Assembly: GCA_024638965.1 (NCBI GenBank)
Contig: JAHEJI010000018.1
Location: 1-46,028, forward strand
DNA: 46,028 nt
Direction: 5' to 3'
Source: Planctomycetaceae bacterium
Lineage (GTDB): Bacteria; Planctomycetota; Planctomycetia; Pirellulales; Pirellulaceae
The first letter of the stretch is position 1, and the number at the start of each line of letters is the position of its first letter. Below are positions 45,883 through 46,028 of the stretch, piece after piece. The notes beneath the pieces are model-generated. The model made no database searches and was not told the DNA's origin. It worked only from the letters and a program-made list of their open reading frames with translations. The position numbers and the translations under genes are program-made.

Positions 45883-46028
45883 GGTCACCCGTGTCCGAAA
45901 ATTGCCTATCGTTGTCAGTCGATGACGCCATTTGACCTTCGTTGCACCGAGTTCCGCTGTCATACCGCTGCCAGTTTTCGGATTCGTCTTGAGGCAAGTC
46001 GCTGCCCGAAAGACTCGAATCGTATCTC

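Noticed and set aside
45665-45997. Minus-strand frame with the phrase AAGIEPASRD across the tmRNA 3' end
   Set aside because: This phrase is the known false translation of the antisense strand of tRNA/tmRNA T-arms (GGTTCGATCCCCGCC), so it marks an RNA gene and not a protein.

Overview
The window looks like chromosomal DNA of a marine-type member of the Planctomycetota, most likely Pirellulales. The grounds are: proteins with the phylum's characteristic architectures (a beta-helix protein with a recurrent C-terminal domain, a PQQ-propeller/LamG fusion, DUF3179, DUF1844); a SdhCAB succinate dehydrogenase with a single di-haem-type cytochrome b subunit; an outer-membrane (Kdo) gene next to polysaccharide export; a sulfotransferase; intermediate GC content (about half, by eye); and many small palindromic intergenic repeats. 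This is inference from gene content. There is no rRNA, and the only stable RNA gene I see is a tmRNA. I see no tRNA, insertion sequence, prophage or CRISPR array.

Layout. 1-1661: the 3' part of a secreted beta-helix protein. 1961-3346: a periplasmic di-haem peroxidase. 3587-15137: a tightly packed gene run in one direction. It holds a giant secreted PQQ/LamG protein, a membrane-anchored protein of unknown function, an FtsX-type permease with its LolD-type ATPase, a membrane-anchored tandem ModA-like binding protein, a ModB-type permease, a ModC-like ATPase and a divergent E1-like (ThiF/MoeB) protein. This is the best candidate for an undescribed multi-gene system: two ABC modules, one of export/lipoprotein-sorting type and one of oxyanion-uptake type, linked by stop/start overlaps. 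15178-16095: a lipoprotein alpha/beta hydrolase. 16096-16780: a gene-free stretch rich in foldable repeats. 16781-19183: a membrane pyrophosphatase with the signature of the K+-dependent, Na+-type enzymes. 19454-22853: a TPR protein with a hexanucleotide microsatellite, a zinc-ribbon membrane protein, an HD-domain protein and pterin carbinolamine dehydratase. 23368-26310: a large disordered lipoprotein and a HAD hydrolase. 26344-29785 (minus strand): sdhB, sdhA and sdhC. 29954-31882: a DUF3179 protein and kdsB. 32195-35940: pyrG, a DUF1844 protein and a helical protein with a cysteine-less thioredoxin fold. 36131-37213: a sulfotransferase. 37331-38263 (minus): an OxyR-like regulator. 38488-40032: a lipoprotein built like the 34387 gene product, again a thioredoxin fold without catalytic cysteines. 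40144-43114 (minus): a Wza-type polysaccharide export protein and a TPR membrane protein. 43672-44625 (minus): a sugar-phosphate isomerase/epimerase-like TIM barrel. 45441-45801: ssrA (tmRNA) with its terminator, preceded by a recent 94-bp tandem duplication.

Common themes are energy and redox metabolism (Sdh, pyrophosphatase, di-haem peroxidase, OxyR-like regulator, two pseudo-thioredoxins) and the cell surface (Kdo, polysaccharide export, sulfotransferase, beta-helix, lipoproteins). The intergenic regions carry at least four families of hairpin or cloverleaf repeats, two of them present twice in the window. Start codons were chosen by signal peptide, Shine-Dalgarno sequence and family length, and several remain uncertain as noted.
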